The position numbers were made by a program, and so were the translations under genes. DNA of 64,000 nt from Allolobophora icterica (lineage: Eukaryota; Annelida; Clitellata; Crassiclitellata; Lumbricidae). Where the stretch lies: positions 75,325,736-75,389,735 of the forward strand of contig OY744604.1 in assembly GCA_963556255.1 (NCBI GenBank), written 5' to 3'. How positions within the stretch are numbered: the stretch's first letter is position 1; every line of letters begins with the position of its first letter. This document shows, piece after piece, positions 59,501 through 64,000 of the stretch. The notes under the pieces were generated by a model. That model was not told the origin of the DNA. It searched no databases and was given only the letters and a program-made list of their open reading frames with translations.

Positions 59501-59531
59501 TCTGGCGGAAGGATATCAGAACAACCGAAGG
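55697..59531 (-). CDS. CCP/sushi-domain transmembrane receptor gene C with YLDL-repeat tail (5' exons not found)
   Basis: Three exons on the minus strand join in frame with phase-1 introns: CCP domain 59531-59379, transmembrane 57645-57550, cytoplasmic tail 56510-55697. The CCP exon has the four-Cys pattern and a Trp before the last Cys. The helix IIAGIAMAALLISVSIITYG is followed by a basic stretch (SKKITVKREKK). The tail carries about five repeats pairing a GY-L/F-x-PN motif with a YLDL-type motif, good candidates for SH2-domain docking when phosphorylated. One base appears to be missing near 56020, after EYLDLF: without correction translation ends at 55957; the second frame continues the same repeats to a stop at 55697. 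Leader and other ectodomain exons should lie to the right but were not found. Function inferred only. Confidence 0.68.
56600..57265. repeat. Repeat-like intron sequence of gene C
   Basis: Higher GC than its flanks, with open but unrecognised frames on the minus strand (57207-56989, 56946-56755). It looks like part of a dispersed element; no ends found. Confidence 0.35.
57550..57645 (-). CDS. Gene C exon: transmembrane helix
   Basis: 96 bases, phase 1-1; acceptor ACAATGTTTTTCAG, donor GTATGC. Encodes GMRNKLIIAGIAMAALLISV, then SIITYGFIRIR: a single hydrophobic helix flanked by basic residues on both sides, the longer basic run being on the tail side. Confidence 0.75.
57755..58801. mobile_element. 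Fold-back element with TCGA-repeat arms in an intron of gene C
   Basis: Terminal inverted repeats TATACCCCGTGATCGATCGA (and GTC) match at both ends. Perfect 8-bp target duplication CCCCAGCA at 57747-57754 and 58802-58809. Arms of about 150 bp are degenerate strings of AAGTCGAGTCGATCG words. The inside has a two-copy tandem repeat containing CTACAGAGCCAAAA(G/C)TTGTG (58510-58600). No transposase. Confidence 0.9.
59251..59394. repeat. Tandem duplication spanning the 3' splice boundary of the CCP exon
   Basis: 59251-59309 and 59336-59394 are identical by eye. The right copy holds the last 16 bases of the CCP exon and its GTGAGG donor, so the left copy supplies a second identical donor context 85 bases downstream in the intron. 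Confidence 0.88.
59379..59531 (-). CDS. Gene C exon: CCP/sushi domain
   Basis: 153 bases, phase 1-1; acceptor TTTGTTTGCTTACAG, donor GTGAGG. Encodes FGCSDILPPEGGWIKRNGDT, ILIGCYNSS, WQLACRNNKWEGDFGSCQD: Cys1, Cys2, Cys3, the conserved Trp and Cys4 of a short CCP module, with an N-glycosylation site. One domain per exon in phase 1 is typical of CCP genes. Confidence 0.78.
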
Positions 59532-60169
59532 CTGTAAGCAAACAAATCGTTTAACCATGTCATAGTTCTATTTCAGTAATGGAAACTTTGCTGTGACTCT
59601 ATCGTGCATGCTCTGTAATGTCGTCCAAAGTAAAACTGTCTTCTGGCAGCTCACGAGTCACTGATTATCACGCAAAAACGCAGAGCATTTCTGAAACTGG
59701 GGAAATGTAAGAAAATCTCCGAGCAGTAATGAAAGCCTTCATGAGCTAAATGCGTGTGCGTTTATAATACTTTTTGTTTTGCAGAATACTACTAATTGTC
59801 ACCAAACCTCAGTAAAACACAAATATATTCCAAGCAAGCAGATCATTGTGGTATGGCAGGCGCCACTATCAGGAAAGAAGTCTTCATAGATCTAGATTAT
59901 AAAGACGATGTTTCACTATACTGGCGAAAATAACATAGGTGTTACTCCAGTCTTTGGTGGATATGGGCAGGGAAGCCAAGCCTTTCTGTCCTGCTATCAA
60001 TTGGGCAACAAGTTGGATGGAAGTCGTTGAGGCGTTTGCATGCATAGGCAGCCATACAGCGCCCAGTGGTTCAAGCGAACAGAGAATCTAGCATCGAAAT
60101 ACTATAGGCAGATCCTGCATGGGTGGTCTGGACTCTGGATAAAACATCTGGCACTTCACAACTGAGCTG
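59532..60169. other. Upstream of the CCP exon, no further exon recognised
   Basis: Searched by eye on the minus strand for a leader or a further CCP/Ig exon without success. Confidence 0.3.
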
Positions 60170-60660
60170 AACTTACACTAAACTACATCTCTAGAGACTG
60201 TAGTTCTTTGCAGATGGGAGGTGTGGTTCAACACTGAGACCCCGAAACAAGAAACTTGACGCTTTCGACATGTGGTGCCTCAGGATTCTCCGAATCTCAT
60301 ACTTGGACCATGTGAGCAATATCGTTATCAGGAGAACAGCGATGGCATCGGTCTGTGCCACTGTTCGCAGACTCAGACTTCACATCTTCGGACAAGTTGC
60401 CTATGCTCCTTAAGACGATGGTCACCAGAGAGCATTATGTGGGTCGCCATGAATAAGCTCCTAGGGATTGGAGAACACCACAAATTCGACCTAGAACTAC
60501 TTAAACTGGAGTCGTGGAGAAGGATCTCGCAGCGCTAACCATTGGTTTTCATATAGCATGGAGAAAGGTCCAGGACAGAACAGTGTGGCGGTTACGCTCA
60601 GATGAGTTCGCCATCAGAGAGAAGCCGACTAATCGAAATATCACTAATTGGCTTCAAAGC
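60170..60660 (+). mobile_element. LINE remnant, C-terminal end
   Basis: Frames in turn read KLDAFDMWCLRILRISYLDH, VSNIVIRRTAM, RRLRLHIFGQVAYAP and a LNHWFSYSMEKGPGQN-like end. This is the RT C-terminus type (KLDAFHxxCLRxIL...RRLRWxGHV.R) of another non-LTR group. Several stops and frameshifts. Confidence 0.7.
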
Positions 60661-61600
60661 AGTTTAACACCAATTTACACCTAATTGTTATTGCTGTATG
60701 ACAATACATGGCATTCGTTTGATATGACACTCATCACTCCAACACACTTTGGGTTTAACCAAACGATTTCCATCTGGCGTTTGGCCACCTTCAATGCTAT
60801 GCAATGACACTTTTCTGGATTACTGATTACTTATTTGCCTGATCGGGTACACCGTCATAACATTGAAATGGCTGGCTCTAATGTGTTTGTAGGGTTCATA
60901 TAAAATTACTATTCAAATAGCGGGATCAAAGATGGCCAGCAAGTTCAGTTGGTGTTGTCTCGTTTGTATAACCAGATGCCAAAAAATCAGCTGACGTAAT
61001 GATCCGGAACTACCCTTGCTTAGTTTTAGTAGGCCTATCCCATAACACAGTTAACGACAAGCCTGGTATACAGGCATTCACGAACGGGGTCAGAATCTTA
61101 CAGGATACATTTATTGTAAAGTAATATTTTAATGTCTGAATTACTCTTGTGACCTTAAGCGTTAACCATTCAAATAGCACAAGCAATTCAATTCCTGCAG
61201 AAGTTGTGTGTAGCCATTTAAAGTTTGTAGACCTACATCGTTGTTCTGCTACAAGGTTATACTGAGCTCATTCACCCCCACCTCCCCCCTCCCAAATTGA
61301 TAAATAACTACTGCAATAGTTTCGCAACATCACCTAATGGCTATGCATACATTTTTTTACCCCTATAAGTGGCATTGGGGTGTGAATAAATGCGACTGAA
61401 TGTTACGTGTGTCTGCCCGGAGGAGAACTTAAAACGAATCGCAGGCTGAAAATATGATCACAACTGAGAATTTGTCTTTTGACCTAGGAGATAGCACTCT
61501 CTGCCAATCTAACCCAGCCTTACATTAGACCACAAAGCGATGATAATGATGCCTATCTATTATCATGCTTACGGTATGCAAAAGATGATACCAAAATAAA
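60661..61600. other. No gene or element recognised
   Basis: One AGGCCTA motif; short open frames only. Confidence 0.3.
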
Positions 61601-61608
61601 GAAAACAC

Positions 61609-62215
61609 CAGTGTTGGGATAAATAGACAGAGTGACTATTTAAATAGAATAATAAATAGTACATGGGTAAAACCATTTAAATAGTATTTAAAATAGTAAA
61701 TACCTGTGGATTAGTTCAAATACTACATGACTTTTATAACAATTTAGCTACTATCGGTTTCAATTATAGGTAATTGTTTAAAAAGCTAGATTTTTTTTGC
61801 TGTATTAGCATATAGTTAGCAGTTCTGTTAAAACTTTAAGAAAGATTAATGGTTTGAGTTTCATTTACATAGAGGTAATATAATTATATCAACTAGTGTT
61901 AAACTTTTAGAAAGTTTTTGAAAAAATTAACAGCCCCTATAGCTAAGACCTAAACGTTAAGGTTAGTGGTAAAGTTAATAATAAGCAAGTAATTACAGAA
62001 GTAAATTTATATATATTTATTCTCTGGATGCTGGTAGTTTATTGTTCACTTTGTAATAAGTAGTTAATAGACACATACTATTTAATACTATTCCAATAGT
62101 ACTTTCTAGATAATTATCCTAAGTAGTGAGGTAAATGGTTTCGAACGATTTAAATACTTTTTAAATAGTAGGCCTAGGTACTATTTTTAGCTAGTACACA
62201 ACCGTAATAAACACA
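61609..62215. repeat. ATTTAAATAG-rich block, possible degenerate hAT-like element
   Basis: Starts with CAGTGTTGGGATAAATAG, a plausible hAT-type left end, and contains many CTATTTAAATAG-like palindromic words up to ACTATTTTTAGCTAGTACAC. The right end and target duplication are not convincing. Confidence 0.4.
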
Positions 62216-62291
62216 CTTTTTCAACTTTCAAAACAAAGCTTAATATCAATATAAAGCAGCGTTTGCAGCATTCATAAATTTATTCTGAAAC

Positions 62292-62719
62292 CATGGACGC
62301 CGACTCATTGGGATCCTTAGAGAAAGTCCAGTGGGTGCCTGGCACCCAGACGAATTCGGACCTTACATTCAAATGTTTAACACCTAAGTAATCTCGCAAC
62401 TTGAGAAGTACAACTGCAACACAAATACCCAACATTGCATGATCTCACATCACAGCCAGTGCTTAAATTATTTATTTAATAATATAATATTTAAAATAAT
62501 TAATAAATAATAACACTGGAACGTCCGAACGTAACCGATTTCCAATACTTTCTCTAACCTCCTAACCCTTGACAAGAAAACAATTTTCTTTCTCTGAAAG
62601 TACGCTAAAACTCACCTGCCTAAGGGGAGGGGCAGAGGAAGGGAGGGGAAGGGAAAAGGGTAGGAGGAGGGAGCGAGGACCCATGCACCCAGAGACAAAA
62701 GCAACAGTCGGCGCCTATG
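62292..62719. mobile_element. hAT-type MITE
   Basis: Ends CATGGACGCCGACTC and, inverted, CATAGGCGCCGACTG. Perfect 8-bp target duplication TCTGAAAC at 62284-62291 and 62720-62727. GTGCCTGGCACCCAG lies inside the left end. No coding capacity. Confidence 0.88.
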
Positions 62720-62727
62720 TCTGAAAC

Positions 62728-64000
62728 AACATCTGAGACTAATTACAAACGGAACAACTTCTAGGCCAACACTTTTGAAAGGCAGCCTGTCAATTTAGTC
62801 TGTATATTCCTGTTTCATGCTAGACTTTCTGTCATGTGATAAAAAGCCGTCCCTTATGCAGATTAGCGTCTGCAGGAGATCCGAACTGATTCTGAATGCT
62901 CGAAGGTAATGATCACTGGAAGAAAAGGCTTTAAAAACCAGGTAATAAGCCTCGGGATATAACCTGCGAGAAAAATATCCCACAGTAAAGTTCTACGGCC
63001 AAAGACTCTCATGGACAATAACCTCTAGAAAAGTAGCCCCCAAGCAAACAGCTGAAAAAGCTCTTCCCCTAAGAACAATTCTAGTTTTGGGTATGACCAG
63101 AGAAAGACAAATCGATGACATGGTCGAAAAATAATGAGACTAGAGAATAAGGACTGATTTTAAACATTGAGGTTGGCTGTAGTTCCGTGTTTCATAAACC
63201 AAACGCCTAAATTCGAAACAGACTCTGCTGAAGAGGAAGCTAACACAATGATTATTAGGTATAGCAGTTATACTATCATATCTTGTTGTATTGGTTTGGC
63301 TTTAGCTTAGGAGTTCTAAACCCTCTGGAGTTTTTTCAAGTTTAAGTTTGTAATACCAGTAAGAATCAAGTTGCAGTAATACTGGAGACCAGTGCATTCG
63401 TCACAGAAAGCCTAATTAAAACTTCTTCTGCAATTGGAGCTTCTTAGGCTCAGCTTCTGAATCTTCGGAAGACTTAGACCTACTCAAGCTCGTGGGTATC
63501 CTAAATCGTCCTATGATGAAGAGCCGTACTTTAGGAATTTTATAAATTAATTAATTGTGTGCAACAACGACCTTAAAGACATAACTTCAAGGGCAAATAG
63601 CTTCAGTGAATGACAAACCGTTCATGTCGTAGCTAATGGGACTGCTATTCTTTTCCAAAACTTTATAAAGTGGGAATTATTATTTGTCATCGGGAAACTG
63701 CATTTTGATGTAGAGGTTGATCAGCGTAATATTACCAGCAAAGTATATCACTACAGCTAACTAATTAATCTGTGGGCAATAACATGCACAGTTTCTAGAC
63801 AGACAGAGCTGTACATTGATTGAACCATCTGGTGCAATCTTCTCAACCGATCAAAATATGAAATACGAAAGAACTAATATGGCAGTTTCGTAATATCCGC
63901 TTGCAGCATGGGCATTTATGAGACCAAATGAATCTAGGATTTGGACAATGCGAGTTACTAACGAGACTGAACTTCGCCGTAGATTATGTAAGCAGAGGTT
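62728..64000. other. No gene or element recognised
   Basis: A plus-strand signal-peptide-like start (MIIRYSSYTIISCCIGLALA at 63249) ends in a stop at once and has no linked domain exon in the window. Confidence 0.3.

Noticed and set aside
62795..62983. 62-codon minus-strand frame upstream of gene C as a leader candidate
   Set aside because: No signal-peptide profile and no usable phase-1 donor.

Overview
The window looks like nuclear DNA of a marine deuterostome invertebrate, most likely an echinoderm. Reasons: AT-rich intron-bearing genes with GT-AG sites, about 30 copies of the heptamer AGGCCTA (by eye), very dense young MITEs, and a Ty3-type retrotransposon whose integrase remnant lies upstream of reverse transcriptase, an order described for deuterostome Gmr1-like elements. 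No bacterial or organellar features and no tRNA or rRNA gene were seen. The species is an inference.

Host genes. I find three receptor-like genes, assembled by hand from exons with matching splice phases. (A) Minus strand, 7448 to 4457 and onward to the left: signal-peptide exon, V-like Ig exon, second Ig exon; its 3' part is missing where a Ty3 element occupies 1-4130. (B) Plus strand, 17923-41678: V-like Ig, second Ig, Cys-rich Ig-like, transmembrane, a basic juxtamembrane exon and small tail exons ending in a tyrosine-rich terminal exon; its leader exon was not found. A and B are divergent paralogs. (C) Minus strand, 59531-55697: one CCP/sushi exon, a transmembrane exon, and a long tail exon with about five repeats alternating a GYxxPN-type motif and a YLDL-type motif, interrupted by one frameshift. 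Most introns are phase 1. Together they suggest a small cluster of cell-surface, possibly immune-type, receptors with SH2-docking tails; that role is inference.

Mobile DNA fills most of the rest. Left edge: 5' LTR and Gag of a Ty3/gypsy element on the minus strand. 8.7-12.7 kb: nested hAT-type elements with perfect 8-bp target duplications, one carrying a roughly 72-bp tandem array with TGACGTAA in most units. 13.7-17.9 kb: Ginger1-like and hAT-type pieces, ATT microsatellites and a decayed transposase-like gene. 20-25.9 kb: an hAT-type element containing a Ginger1-like element, microsatellites, and a fold-back element with minisatellite arms. 30.4-38 kb: a CR1/Jockey-like LINE remnant split by a 6-kb Gmr1-like element (475-bp LTRs with one difference, TSD CTTAC) and by an hAT-type MITE (TSD GCACCACG). 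38-39 kb: a second fold-back element. 39.7-54.3 kb: several LINE 3' ends, a (GA)n tract and a piggyBac-like element with TTAA ends. 57.8-58.8 kb: a third fold-back element, with TCGA-rich arms, inside an intron of gene C. 60-62.7 kb: another LINE remnant and an hAT-type MITE. Many LINE remnants are the 3' end of the reverse-transcriptase ORF with a tail near GGCGCTATATAAAT or GATTACGATTAC.

Everything was read by eye. Exon borders, element borders and family names are proposals unless a target duplication or motif is given.
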